Part shown: one piece after another, positions 23,212 through 32,111 of the stretch
Numbering within the stretch: position 1 is the first letter of the stretch
Layout of the letters: every line of letters starts with the position of its first letter
DNA from: Pseudomonadota bacterium
GTDB taxonomy: Bacteria > Desulfobacterota > Desulfobulbia > Desulfobulbales > JAGXFP01
NCBI GenBank assembly: GCA_018814305.1
Contig: JAHJAA010000029.1
Coordinates: 1-42,372, forward strand
Reading direction: 5' to 3'
Length of the DNA stretch: 42,372 nt
Made by a program: the position numbers and the translations under genes
Notes under the pieces: model-generated
Databases searched by the model: none
What the model was told of the DNA's origin: nothing
The model's input: the letters and a program-made list of their open reading frames with translations, nothing else

Positions 23212-25089
23212 ATGAGCCCAACCAAGACCAACCATACCGACCCCAACTGGCGGGAGAAATACCACGACATGCTGGCCACTCCGGCCCAGGCCGTCAAGAA
23301 AATCAAACCGGGTCAGCGGGTGTTCATCGGCACGGGTTGCGCCGAACCGGTGCCTCTGGTTCAGGCCTTGACCGACCGGGCCCATGAACTGACCGACGTT
23401 GAAATCATTCAACTCCTGGCCAAGGGAGATGCCCCCTATGCCAACCGGCAGTTGACCGACTGTTTCACGGTCAATAGTTTCTTCATCGGCACCGCCATCC
23501 GTGAGCATATCCAGGAAGGGCTGGGCGATTACACCCCAGTGCTGCTCTCCGACATCCCCCGGTTATTCTCTTCAGGGCAACTACCCCTGGACGTGGTCAT
23601 GATCCAGGTCACCCCACCCGATTCCAGGGGTTTGGTCAGCCTGGGCATTTCAGTGGACATCGTTAAAAGCGCCACCGAGAACGGTTCACTGGTCATCGCC
23701 CAGGTCAATTCCCAGATGCCGCGCACCCTGGGGGACAGCTTCATCGACATCTATGATCTGGACCTGTTGGTGGAGGTGAACATGCCGATCCTGGAACGGG
23801 AACAATCCGAAGCCACTCCAGAAACTCTGCAGATCGGCGAGCATATCGCCTCCTTGGTCGAGGACGGCTCCACTGTGGAATTCGGAATCGGCCGTATCCC
23901 CCATGCCGTGATCGACTTCTTGAAGGACAAAAAGGACCTGGGCATCCACACCGAACTGCTCACCGACTCGATCATTCCTTTAATCGAATCCGGGGCGGTG
24001 AACGGTCGGCGCAAGAGCAGCGACCGGGGCAAGATCGTCGGTACCTTCTGCATGGGCAGTCAGCGTCTGTACGACTTCATCGATGACAATCCGCTGTTCT
24101 GTTTCCGGCCCACCGAGTACGTAAACGACTCACATGTGATCAGCCGCCAGTTCAAAATGGTGGCCATCAACATGGCGCTTGAGGTGGACCTGACCGGCCA
24201 GGTCTGTGCCGATTCCCTGGGCTCTCATTTTTTCTCCGGCATCGGCGGTCAGGTTGATTTTAATCGGGGCGCCGCCCGCAGCACTGGCGGCAAGGCGATA
24301 ATCGCCCTGGAATCAACCGCCAAACACGGTGAGATTTCACGGATCGTCACCCAGCTCACCCCGGGCGCAGGCGTCGTAACAACCAGAGGAGAAGTCCACT
24401 ATATAGTCACCGAATTCGGTATCGCCTACCTCCACGGCAAGTCGGTCCAGGAAAGAGCCATGGCCTTGATCAGCATCGCCCATCCAAAATTCCGAGAGCA
24501 ACTGCTCCGTGAAGCCATCGAGATCCATTATCTACGCAAGGAAATGACCGAGGTGGAAGGACACTTCATGGTCGCCGCCCAGGAGATGAAGACCACGATG
24601 CTCTTAGACGATGGAACCCAGGTGACCTTCCGACCGGTCCATCCAACGGATGAGCACAGCATGCGAGACCTGGTTTACGCCCTGTCCCAGGAGACCCTCT
24701 ACTATCGGTTCATGACCCATAAACCCAAGTTCAGTCACAGCCAGATCCAGAATTTCGTCTACATCGACCATCGCCGGGACGTGGCCATCGTCGGCACCGT
24801 CCCCGAGGCCCACGGCGAGGACATCGTCTCGGTGGGCCGCTACTATCTGGACCCCAAGACCAACCGGGCCGAGGTGGCCTTCGTCATCCGTGACGACTGG
24901 CAGAACCGGGGGATAGGCAAGTTCCTCTTCCGCCACCTGGTTAATCTGGCCAAACGAAGCGGCATCGCTGGCTTCGACGCCGAGGTCTTGAAGGACAACC
25001 GGCGCATGCAGACCATCTTCAACCACTCCGGGTTCCGGGTCAAAAGCCGGCTTGAGGAAGACGTTTACAGCTTTCAAATTGATTTATAA
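23212..25089 (+). CDS. Acetyl-CoA hydrolase/CoA-transferase with C-terminal GNAT domain
   Basis: This 625-residue two-part protein has an acetyl-CoA hydrolase/4-hydroxybutyrate CoA-transferase domain at residues ~15-440 ('FIGTGCAEPVPLVQALTDRA', 'MIQVTPPDSRGLVSLGISVD', 'FFSGIGGQVDFNRGAARSTG', 'YIVTEFGIAYLHGKSVQERA'), which moves CoA between acyl groups and acids. Residues ~465-620 form a GNAT acetyltransferase with the acetyl-CoA loop 'VIRDDWQNRGIGKFLFRHLV'. This GNAT resembles the C-terminal GNAT of PatZ/Pka protein acetyltransferases, which is normally fused to an ADP-forming acyl-CoA synthetase like the one encoded upstream. Together with the AcuC-like deacetylase and AcuB-like sensor, this suggests a protein-acetylation circuit controlling acetyl-CoA enzymes. 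The substrate acyl group is unknown. The leader has copy B of the 38-bp element. Confidence 0.88.
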   Translation: MSPTKTNHTDPNWREKYHDMLATPAQAVKKIKPGQRVFIGTGCAEPVPLVQALTDRAHELTDVEIIQLLAKGDAPYANRQLTDCFTVNSFFIGTAIREHIQEGLGDYTPVLLSDIPRLFSSGQLPLDVVMIQVTPPDSRGLVSLGISVDIVKSATENGSLVIAQVNSQMPRTLGDSFIDIYDLDLLVEVNMPILEREQSEATPETLQIGEHIASLVEDGSTVEFGIGRIPHAVIDFLKDKKDLGIHTELLTDSIIPLIESGAVNGRRKSSDRGKIVGTFCMGSQRLYDFIDDNPLFCFRPTEYVNDSHVISRQFKMVAINMALEVDLTGQVCADSLGSHFFSGIGGQVDFNRGAARSTGGKAIIALESTAKHGEISRIVTQLTPGAGVVTTRGEVHYIVTEFGIAYLHGKSVQERAMALISIAHPKFREQLLREAIEIHYLRKEMTEVEGHFMVAAQEMKTTMLLDDGTQVTFRPVHPTDEHSMRDLVYALSQETLYYRFMTHKPKFSHSQIQNFVYIDHRRDVAIVGTVPEAHGEDIVSVGRYYLDPKTNRAEVAFVIRDDWQNRGIGKFLFRHLVNLAKRSGIAGFDAEVLKDNRRMQTIFNHSGFRVKSRLEEDVYSFQIDL

Positions 25090-25133
25090 TGCAGAGAAAA
25101 ATGAGGTTGAGGCCAACCGGATCATAGCACCAT

Positions 25134-25152
25134 GCTGAAACTTTATTTCAGC
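25134..25152. terminator. Small hairpin at convergent gene ends
   Basis: GCTGAAA (25134-25140) and TTTCAGC (25146-25152) form a 7-bp stem with a CTTTA loop. It overlaps the nfo stop codon and lies 45 bp after the CoA-transferase stop. The two genes converge here, so a bidirectional terminator is plausible but weak. Confidence 0.3.
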
Positions 25153-25994
25153 AAAGACCTTAATCGAGCCAGGTTTTCTCGATCTTCATGAAGATCATCC
25201 GACTTGGGAGTCTCCAAGACCATGGGGTGATCGACAAAACGGGGATCGTTGACCAGATTACGGAACCCCTCCAACCCGATCTCACCCTGACCGATATGGG
25301 TATGACGATCCAGATGACTGCCCAATCCTTTGATGGCATCATTGAGGTGGAAAAATCTGAGCCGGGCCAAACCGATTAGCTGATCGAAGGTTCCCATGGT
25401 TTCTTCATAGGTCTTCGACGTTCTGATATCATATCCGGCAACAAAGGTATGGCAGGTGTCATAGCAGACCCCAAGACGCTCTGGATAGATCGACCGTTCA
25501 ATAATCGTGGCAAGTTCTTCGAAACGACTGCCCAGGTTAGTCCCCTGACCGGCAGTGGTCTCCAGCAGGACCATGACCTGATTCCCGGTGGCGGCCTCAT
25601 TGAAGGCCCGGTCAAGATTGGCGGTAAATCGGCCTAGCCCTGCCTCGATTCCCTCTCCCAGATGAGAACCGGGATGGGCGACCAGGTATTCTACACCCAG
25701 AGCGGCGCACCGCCGCAGCTCCTCGGCGAAGGCGGCAATCGATTTGCTCTCCGCCTCCGGCTTGGGCGAGGCCAGATTGATCAAATAGGAATCGTGGGAG
25801 GCGACCGGCATTGCGTCCTCCTGAAGACGCCTCGCCTTAAAAACCTCGATTTCCTCCGGAGTCGGCTGCCTGGGCTGCCATTGCCGCTGATTGGCGGTAA
25901 AGATCTGCAAAGCCTCGCCAGCAACCTCGGCTAATCGATCAAAGGCCAGGGCAATTCCACCACTGACCGACATATGGGCACCGAACTTAGGCAT
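25143..25994 (-). CDS. nfo: Endonuclease IV (apurinic/apyrimidinic endonuclease)
   Basis: This 283-residue TIM-barrel AP endonuclease acts in base excision repair, cutting 5' to abasic sites. Typical segments are 'FGAHMSVSGGIALAFDRLAE', 'QIFTANQRQW', 'LVAHPGSHLGEG', 'VLLETTAGQGTNLGSRFEEL', 'CYDTCHTFVAGYDI' and the zinc-binding 'FHLNDAIKGLGSHLDRHTHI'. These supply the conserved His, Glu and Asp ligands of the trinuclear zinc site. The length matches the family (~280). It is transcribed alone, convergent with the CoA-transferase gene and upstream (on its strand) of nothing obviously related. Confidence 0.95.
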   Translation of the reverse strand: MPKFGAHMSVSGGIALAFDRLAEVAGEALQIFTANQRQWQPRQPTPEEIEVFKARRLQEDAMPVASHDSYLINLASPKPEAESKSIAAFAEELRRCAALGVEYLVAHPGSHLGEGIEAGLGRFTANLDRAFNEAATGNQVMVLLETTAGQGTNLGSRFEELATIIERSIYPERLGVCYDTCHTFVAGYDIRTSKTYEETMGTFDQLIGLARLRFFHLNDAIKGLGSHLDRHTHIGQGEIGLEGFRNLVNDPRFVDHPMVLETPKSDDLHEDRENLARLRSLLK

Positions 25995-26088
25995 ATTTTA
26001 TTCCCTGTGCCTTTCCGACAGGACCACGATTTATAGGCTGAACATTTTCCGGGCCTAAAAAATAATCCTGTGGCGTCGTAAACCAGGC

Positions 26089-28095
26089 TCAACCAACCAG
26101 TACTTTACGAAGTAATTGTGCAATACCGTTCTTAGTCAAAGGTTTCATGGCAAACTCCTTGATACCGAAAGACTTCGCTGAAACCTCATCAATCAGATTA
26201 CTATAACCGGTGCAAAGGATAATCGGAATGTCGGGTCGAATCTGCAGCATCCTGCGGGCTAAATCCGCGCCAGTCATCCCCGGCATGGTCTGATCGGTTA
26301 TGACGACGTCAAAGTCGGCAGGATTATTCTGAAAGGTGTTCAAAGCCTCAAGACTGTTGTGCCGAACGGTGACGGTATACCCAAGTCGAGTCAACATTTC
26401 CTGGCCCAGGTTGGCCAGTAATTCCTCATCATCAATAAAGAGCACCCGCCCCTTACCCATGGGAATATCTTCATCCTCTTTGTCAACCGGTAGAGCGTTC
26501 TGGTCAATGACCGGAAAAAACACATGGAAGGACGAACCCTTACCGAGTCGACTCTCCACAGTTATGCATCCACCGTAACTGTTGATGATCCCATGGATAA
26601 TTGACAACCCCATACCCGTTCCCTTCCCAAAATCCTTGGTGGTAAAATACGGATCGAAAATTTTATCGATCACATCCGGTCCGATTCCTGAACCGGTGTC
26701 GGTAACAACTAATTCAACATACTCACCAGGTTCAAGATAAATTTCCGCAGGATGATCTCTCGATACATTGTCAAATCTCTTTAACTCAACCGTTAAAACC
26801 CCACCGGACTTTTCCATGGCATGGTTGGCATTGGTGGCAAGATTCATCAAGATCTGATGGACCTGGGTCGGGTCAACCAGAACAACTCCGCATCGAGAGT
26901 CAATATTGTCCCGGATTTCAATGGTGGTCGGCAAGGAGGAGCGCAACATTTTCAAGGTTTCTTTGACCAGCGACTGTAACTGCATAGGTATGCGTTCGAT
27001 CGCCGTCTGCCGGCTAAAAGCAAGAATTTGCTTTACAAGTTCCTTGGCGCGATTCGCCGCCTCCAGGACCTTCTCCAGATCACTGGCTAATTCCGATTTT
27101 TCCGGGGCATTATCCATGGCCATGGCGGTATAGCCAAAAATGACCCCAAGTATATTATTAAAATCATGGGCGATACCTCCCGCCAAGGTTCCGATGGCTT
27201 CCATCTTTTCGGCATGCTGAAGACGCATCTCCAAATTGGCCTTGTCTTCTTCAGACTTTTTAATATCGGTGATATTTCGGGAAATACCGATAAGACCTAT
27301 AATCTTTCCATCCTCATCACGGTAGGGACTTTTATTGGCGAGCCAGATCGATTCACCAGAGGCAGTTTCTAGCCTCTCTTCCACCAACAGAGTCTTCCCG
27401 GACTCAAGAACACTCGAATCAACTTGATTAATAATCTTTGCCGAAGATGATGGAAAAACCTCGCGGTCCTCTTTGCCGATGACTTCCTCTATCGATTTAC
27501 CGATCGCTCCAAGAGTGGCTTTGTTCGCCAGAAGGTATCGACCCTCCAAATCCTTTAAAAATATGGCATCGGTTGTCCCTTCGATAATCGCATTCAACAA
27601 CATATTACTGCCCTGGAGTTGACTCTCAGCAACTTTACGTCTGCTATTTTCAGAAATCAATTCCTGAACTTGTGTTTTCAGTTTTTGGTTTAATACATCT
27701 ATCTCTTGATAAGCCTTTCGAATGCTGGGCAAGGCAAGGAGTTTCGGCATCAATGGAATGATCATAACTGCTGTAATGATCGAAATAATGGCATTAACCG
27801 TTTTGATTACACCCTCCGTCCAATAAGATGGATAATAAACGGTCCAGGCTGCCATGAGATGCGTTGTGCCGCACGACAAAATAAAGAGACCAAACATCAA
27901 AAAAATCCAGAAATAAGGAAGGTCCCGTCGCTTGAAAACAAAATAAAACAGAGTTGCGGATATGAAATAATAGGCTATACCGGTCGCAATATCGGACCCG
28001 ACATGTTCCCAAAGCAATGAAGTATCCCAAACAAGACACTCTCCATGCGCCATATATTCTGTCGATTCATAGAGCTTTTTAAAATAATCAAACAT
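26089..28095 (-). CDS. Hybrid histidine kinase with ETR1-like ethylene-binding membrane domain
   Basis: This 668-residue protein has three N-terminal membrane helices (residues ~33-120) that align without gaps to plant ETR1. D35, Y42, I72, C75 and H79 correspond to ETR1 D25, Y32, I62, C65 and H69, the residues of the copper/ethylene site (SDIATGIAYYF, then LFILSCGTTHLMAAWT). A coiled coil follows (~125-160), then a PAS domain (~165-280), a HisKA domain with phosphorylated H310 (GGIAHDFNN), an ATPase domain (VVTDTGSGIGPD, GKGTGMGLSI) and a C-terminal receiver with D601 (VITDQTMPG). It could sense ethylene or another copper-bound small ligand. The start ATG at 28095 was preferred over an upstream GTG (28104) because AAAGGG lies ~8 nt before it. 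No response regulator is adjacent. Confidence 0.85.
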   Translation of the reverse strand: MFDYFKKLYESTEYMAHGECLVWDTSLLWEHVGSDIATGIAYYFISATLFYFVFKRRDLPYFWIFLMFGLFILSCGTTHLMAAWTVYYPSYWTEGVIKTVNAIISIITAVMIIPLMPKLLALPSIRKAYQEIDVLNQKLKTQVQELISENSRRKVAESQLQGSNMLLNAIIEGTTDAIFLKDLEGRYLLANKATLGAIGKSIEEVIGKEDREVFPSSSAKIINQVDSSVLESGKTLLVEERLETASGESIWLANKSPYRDEDGKIIGLIGISRNITDIKKSEEDKANLEMRLQHAEKMEAIGTLAGGIAHDFNNILGVIFGYTAMAMDNAPEKSELASDLEKVLEAANRAKELVKQILAFSRQTAIERIPMQLQSLVKETLKMLRSSLPTTIEIRDNIDSRCGVVLVDPTQVHQILMNLATNANHAMEKSGGVLTVELKRFDNVSRDHPAEIYLEPGEYVELVVTDTGSGIGPDVIDKIFDPYFTTKDFGKGTGMGLSIIHGIINSYGGCITVESRLGKGSSFHVFFPVIDQNALPVDKEDEDIPMGKGRVLFIDDEELLANLGQEMLTRLGYTVTVRHNSLEALNTFQNNPADFDVVITDQTMPGMTGADLARRMLQIRPDIPIILCTGYSNLIDEVSAKSFGIKEFAMKPLTKNGIAQLLRKVLVG

Positions 28096-28223
28096 TGGAA
28101 GCACCCTTTCCCTAATGATTTAAGGCAACTTTATCTCTCAATGCGCTTCTCTATCCAGCGTACCAAAGTTAGCAGAATACCCTTCGAACATGGTGGAACT
28201 AGAATATAAATAAAAGGAATGAC

Positions 28224-29360
28224 TCAATCCAGGGTCCGGCGGTAACGAGTGAGACCAATGGTCAAGGCGATAACCAGAAAAACCCCAATGGGCCAGAGGT
28301 TGGGCAGGATCTGGGCCAGACCGTTACCCTTTAGCAGGATGCCCCTGACAATCCGGAGAAAATGAGTGAGCGGCAGGGTCTCTCCCACCATCTGGGCCCA
28401 CCCCGGCATCCCCCGGAAAGGAAACATAAAGCCGGACAGCAGAATCGAGGGCAGAAAAAAGAAAAAGGCCATCTGCACCGCTTGCAACTGGTTGCGGGCC
28501 AGGGTAGAGAAGGTCAGTCCCACACCGAGGTTCGCGGCAATAAACAAAAACGATACTGCCAGGAGCAGCCAGAGATTACCGATCATCGGCACCTTAAAGA
28601 GAAAACGGCCGGCCAGCATGATCACCCCCATCTGGACATATCCCACCAGGATATACGGGATGATCTTACCGAGCATCACCTCAAACGGTTTGACCGGGGT
28701 GGAAAGCAGGTTCTCCATGGTGCCCCGCTCACGCTCCCGGGTAATGGCAAGTCCGGTGATAATCACCAGGGTCATGGTCAACACCACCCCCATCAGCCCG
28801 GGAACGATATTATACTGGGTGATCGCCTCCGGGTTATAACTGGGATGGAGGATAACCGACAAGGGGGGAGGACCCCGCTTGAGATGTGCCAGGGGACCTT
28901 GAAAATCACGGACCAAGGCGGCCTCGGCCACCGCCCGAAAGGCCGTCAGGGCATTACTGGTGGCGGAAGGGTCGGTGGCATCGGCGGTGAGTAGCAGGCT
29001 CGGTTGCTCTCCCCGGACCAGACGGCGACTGAACGATTCGGGAATGGTAAGGACAAACTGGATCTCACCCTCTTCGATCAGAAAACTCGCCTCATCCTCG
29101 GTGGCAACTGTCCTGACAATTTTAAAATAACCGCTATTCTCCATGGCCGAAATAATGGTCCGGCTGAACACCGATTGATCGGCGGCCAGGATGGCGGTGG
29201 GCAGATGTTTGGGATCGGAGTTGATGGCGTAGCCAAAGACCACCATCTGGACGATGGGGATACCGATCATCATCGCGAAGGTCACCCGATCCCGCCGCAT
29301 CTGAACGAACTCCTTGACGATGATCGCCAGAAAGCGGTGAAAGGAAAAAAAACCGGTCAT
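28224..29360 (-). CDS. ABC-2 type transporter permease
   Basis: This 378-residue inner-membrane permease belongs to the YhhJ/YadH class. It has one N-terminal helix (FAMMIGIPIVQMVVFGYAIN), a ~150-residue periplasmic domain, then five helices, including 'PGLMGVVLTMTLVIITGLAI' and 'FFFFLPSILLSGFMFPF', with the conserved 'RERERGTMENLLSTPVKPFE' loop. It forms an exporter with the ATPase and HlyD-like protein encoded upstream on the same strand; the ATPase stop is 1 nt before this start. Export of a drug, lipid or small molecule is likely but the substrate is unknown. Confidence 0.9.
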   Translation of the reverse strand: MTGFFSFHRFLAIIVKEFVQMRRDRVTFAMMIGIPIVQMVVFGYAINSDPKHLPTAILAADQSVFSRTIISAMENSGYFKIVRTVATEDEASFLIEEGEIQFVLTIPESFSRRLVRGEQPSLLLTADATDPSATSNALTAFRAVAEAALVRDFQGPLAHLKRGPPPLSVILHPSYNPEAITQYNIVPGLMGVVLTMTLVIITGLAITRERERGTMENLLSTPVKPFEVMLGKIIPYILVGYVQMGVIMLAGRFLFKVPMIGNLWLLLAVSFLFIAANLGVGLTFSTLARNQLQAVQMAFFFFLPSILLSGFMFPFRGMPGWAQMVGETLPLTHFLRIVRGILLKGNGLAQILPNLWPIGVFLVIALTIGLTRYRRTLD

Positions 29361-29361
29361 C

Positions 29362-30285
29362 TCAATGGTCCCTTCGATTGTTTTGCATCAGACTGATAAA
29401 TACATCCTCCAAACTCACCTCGCTCTGCTCATACCGATACTTCCCCCGATCAAGGTTGTCCAGGGCGGCCCCGAGGGCTTCCGGGTCATGGCCGCTGACA
29501 TGCAGGATATTCCCGAACGGGGCCACCTGTTCAACCCCGGTGGTTTTCTTGAGCGTGGCCGACAACAGATGTACATTTTCACCGGTAACCGTCCAGGTAT
29601 GGAGCCCGGAAGCGGCAACCACCTCGGTGGCGGTACCGGCAGCCAGCAGGTTCCCGTAAGCGAGATAGGCCAGGCGATGGCAGCGCTCGGCCTCATCCAT
29701 ATAATGGGTGGAGATCAATGAGGTTACCCCTTCGGCGGCCAGGAGATAAATCTCGTCCCAGAAATCACGCCTGGCCTTGGGATCGACCCCGGCGGTCGGT
29801 TCATCCAGCAGGAGAAGACGAGGTTTATGGAGCAGGCAGGCCGCCAGGGCCAGACGTTGTTTCCAGCCCCCGGAAAGATTGCCCGCCAACTGCCCGGCAA
29901 AACGGGTCAGCCCTAAACGCTCCATGGTCTCATCAACCAGCACCCGAATCTTGGGGAGACCATAGATCCGGGCCATGAACTGCAAATTTTCCCGAACGCT
30001 CAAGTCCTCATAGAGGCTGAAGCGCTGAGCCAGGTAACCGGTCTGCACCTTAATCTGCTCACTTTCCCGGAAGAGATCATACCCCAGACAACTCCCTGAG
30101 CCGGAGTCGGGCCGTAACAACCCGCAGAGCATCCGGATAAAGGTGGTCTTACCACTGCCGTTTGGACCGAGAAAACCATAAATTTCACCGGGCTGGACCT
30201 GAATCGATAACCGATTGACGGCGATATTGGTCCCAAAGGTCTTGGTCAAATCCCGGACGTCTATGACGGGCGCGACCTCCGTCAC
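29362..30285 (-). CDS. ABC transporter ATPase
   Basis: This 307-residue nucleotide-binding subunit has Walker A GPNGSGKTT, a Q-loop (TGYLAQRFSLYEDL), signature LSGGWKQRLALA, Walker B LLLLDEPTAGVDP and the H-loop STHYMDEAERC. The C-terminal ~70 residues are a small extra domain typical of ABC-2 export ATPases. It starts with GTG at 30285, overlapping the HlyD-like gene's stop by 4 nt (GTGA), and runs directly into the permease gene. The three genes form one translationally coupled operon (membrane fusion protein, ATPase, permease). Confidence 0.93.
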   Translation of the reverse strand: MTEVAPVIDVRDLTKTFGTNIAVNRLSIQVQPGEIYGFLGPNGSGKTTFIRMLCGLLRPDSGSGSCLGYDLFRESEQIKVQTGYLAQRFSLYEDLSVRENLQFMARIYGLPKIRVLVDETMERLGLTRFAGQLAGNLSGGWKQRLALAACLLHKPRLLLLDEPTAGVDPKARRDFWDEIYLLAAEGVTSLISTHYMDEAERCHRLAYLAYGNLLAAGTATEVVAASGLHTWTVTGENVHLLSATLKKTTGVEQVAPFGNILHVSGHDPEALGAALDNLDRGKYRYEQSEVSLEDVFISLMQNNRRDH

Positions 30286-31265
30286 GACCTTGGCTCCAGC
30301 CGAACGTCCACCGGTTGACCAGGATGGAGGTCCAATGCCACCGCCGGATCGGGCCTGGCCTCCAACATAAAGACCAGTTTGCTTCTGGCTTCCCGGCTGT
30401 AGATCACCGGCGGGGTGTATTCAGCCTGGGGAGAGATATAGGTGATGGTGGCGTCATAATTCTTGCCGGCGCCATCAAAGGTAAACGTAAGGTGATGCCC
30501 CACCTGGAGGGTTCCCACCACTGTTTCGGGGACAAAGAAACGGATCTTGATCTGTCCCGGCGACAACAGACTGAGCACCGGGTACCCGGCCGGAACAAAT
30601 TCACCGGGGGTGTAATACGTATCGAAAACCAACCCTGACTGGGGGGCGGTCCTACTTTTCTGGTCCTGCTTCCAGCGGGCCTGAAGCAACCGTTCTCCAG
30701 CCGCTCGGACCTCGACCCGGGCGGTCTCAAGAACATCGATCCGGGCTCCAAGTTTTGCCGTCTCCAGATTTGCGGTCAGTTCATCGACTAATGCCGCTGT
30801 CCGCACAAGCTCACTTGCCGCCCGATCATGGGCTTCCTGACTGACCGACTGCTCTCTAACCAATTTTTCCAGGCGATCAAACTCCTTTTGCGCCAGAACC
30901 TGCGCCGCCTCGGCCTGGGCCAGATGTGACTCAAGGGCCTTGAGCTCAGAGGGCCTCTTTCCCTTGGTCAGATCGGTCAATTGGCTGGTGGCCCGGGCCA
31001 CGCCCTGTTCGGCTTCGGCAACCCCGGCGCTTTCCAGAACATGTTCCAGGATAAAGAGCGGATCTCCAGCCGCCACCCTCATCCCCCGGCGAACTGAAAG
31101 AGTTTCCAGTTGTCCGGCCAACGGGGCAGCAATCTGCTGATACTCCCCTTCCACGTAGCCCTGATAATGATCATTCTTCGACTGCCCGCATCCGGTCGAA
31201 AGGGATAATAAAAAAAGAGAGAGTGTTGCCAGCCAAAATCTATCCATGGGAATACCGTTATCCAT
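30282..31265 (-). CDS. HlyD-family membrane fusion lipoprotein
   Basis: This 327-residue periplasmic adaptor has an N-terminal lipoprotein signal (FLLSLSTGCGQS, lipobox LSTGC). A biotinyl-lipoyl half follows (VEGEYQQIAAPLAGQLETLS, RRGMRVAAGDPLFILEH), then a long helical hairpin (residues ~75-190, rich in Ala, Glu, Leu) and the second lipoyl half with 'GLVFDTYYTPGEFVPAGYPV', plus a beta-barrel (KIRFFVPETVVGTLQVG). It links the ABC permease to an outer-membrane channel, probably a TolC-type protein encoded elsewhere. The start could also be the ATG at 31247; neither has a strong ribosome binding site. Confidence 0.88.
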   Translation of the reverse strand: MDNGIPMDRFWLATLSLFLLSLSTGCGQSKNDHYQGYVEGEYQQIAAPLAGQLETLSVRRGMRVAAGDPLFILEHVLESAGVAEAEQGVARATSQLTDLTKGKRPSELKALESHLAQAEAAQVLAQKEFDRLEKLVREQSVSQEAHDRAASELVRTAALVDELTANLETAKLGARIDVLETARVEVRAAGERLLQARWKQDQKSRTAPQSGLVFDTYYTPGEFVPAGYPVLSLLSPGQIKIRFFVPETVVGTLQVGHHLTFTFDGAGKNYDATITYISPQAEYTPPVIYSREARSKLVFMLEARPDPAVALDLHPGQPVDVRLEPRS

Positions 31266-31493
31266 TTAAATAATGATCCAAGGTGCCCCTTTCCAAATCC
31301 CTTCCATATACATAATACAGATAGAAAAAATCTGCGGCAAAGAATTGACTAAACAGGATATATTGGACTACATTAATCCTGTTTAAGCTTGACCTGAGCA
31401 GCCTGATTTTTAAGACATTCAGGGAAATATCGATGGTGCCGGAATCATCCCGCCCATCGTAACAGCAGATAAGAAGAGATGTGGAGCCCAGCC

Positions 31494-31931
31494 ATGCCGT
31501 TTATTGAGTGGAATAATGACTTCAGTGTCAACAACGTAGAAATCGACAATCAGCATAAACACTGGATTTGTATTATAAATAGTCTTCATCAGGTACTGAT
31601 GATCGAGGGCAATGGAAATATAAAGGAAAAGGTGACGGGTGCCCTTGTGGAAATGAATACCTATACCCGGCGCCATTTTGCTTATGAAGAGATGTGCATG
31701 CGCCGGGTGGATTACCCTGGGACCATTGAACATATCAAACTCCATAACGCCTTTGCCGCCCAAATTACCAGGTACCTGTCAAAGATATATTCTGGTGAAC
31801 TGGTCATGGGTACGGAGGTCATGGCCAGGTTGAATTCCTGGCTTCGCGATCACATCCTGATCGAAGACCAGAAGTACTGCTCATACCTCGCTGAAAATAA
31901 AGACAAATTGACTGGCCTCAGCTTTGATTAA
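31494..31931 (+). CDS. Bacteriohemerythrin
   Basis: This 145-residue single-domain, non-heme diiron O2-binding protein has all ligand motifs: H in IDNQHKHW, HF..E in RRHFAYEEM, HIKLH in the third helix, and LRDHILIEDQKY at the C-terminal helix. Such proteins in anaerobes bind oxygen for sensing, scavenging or delivery. The start at 31494 gives the canonical MPFIEWNNDFSV beginning; the in-frame ATG at 31479 would add five residues. GGAG lies 9 nt upstream of 31494. It is monocistronic. Confidence 0.92.
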   Translation: MPFIEWNNDFSVNNVEIDNQHKHWICIINSLHQVLMIEGNGNIKEKVTGALVEMNTYTRRHFAYEEMCMRRVDYPGTIEHIKLHNAFAAQITRYLSKIYSGELVMGTEVMARLNSWLRDHILIEDQKYCSYLAENKDKLTGLSFD

Positions 31932-32111
31932 CAATTCCAGACAGACAGCGACAATTAGATCAGGGTCGCGGCAAGGGCGGAAAACAGTTAGTTTTGGACT
32001 TTTATCGGCCAATTCAGTAAGGTGGGGTGGCTTAATTTAAAATAGGGTTGAATCGAAAACTGTCCAGAGCAGTCCGATCCATCCCTTGAATATTAACCTG
32101 GAACAACCGTT

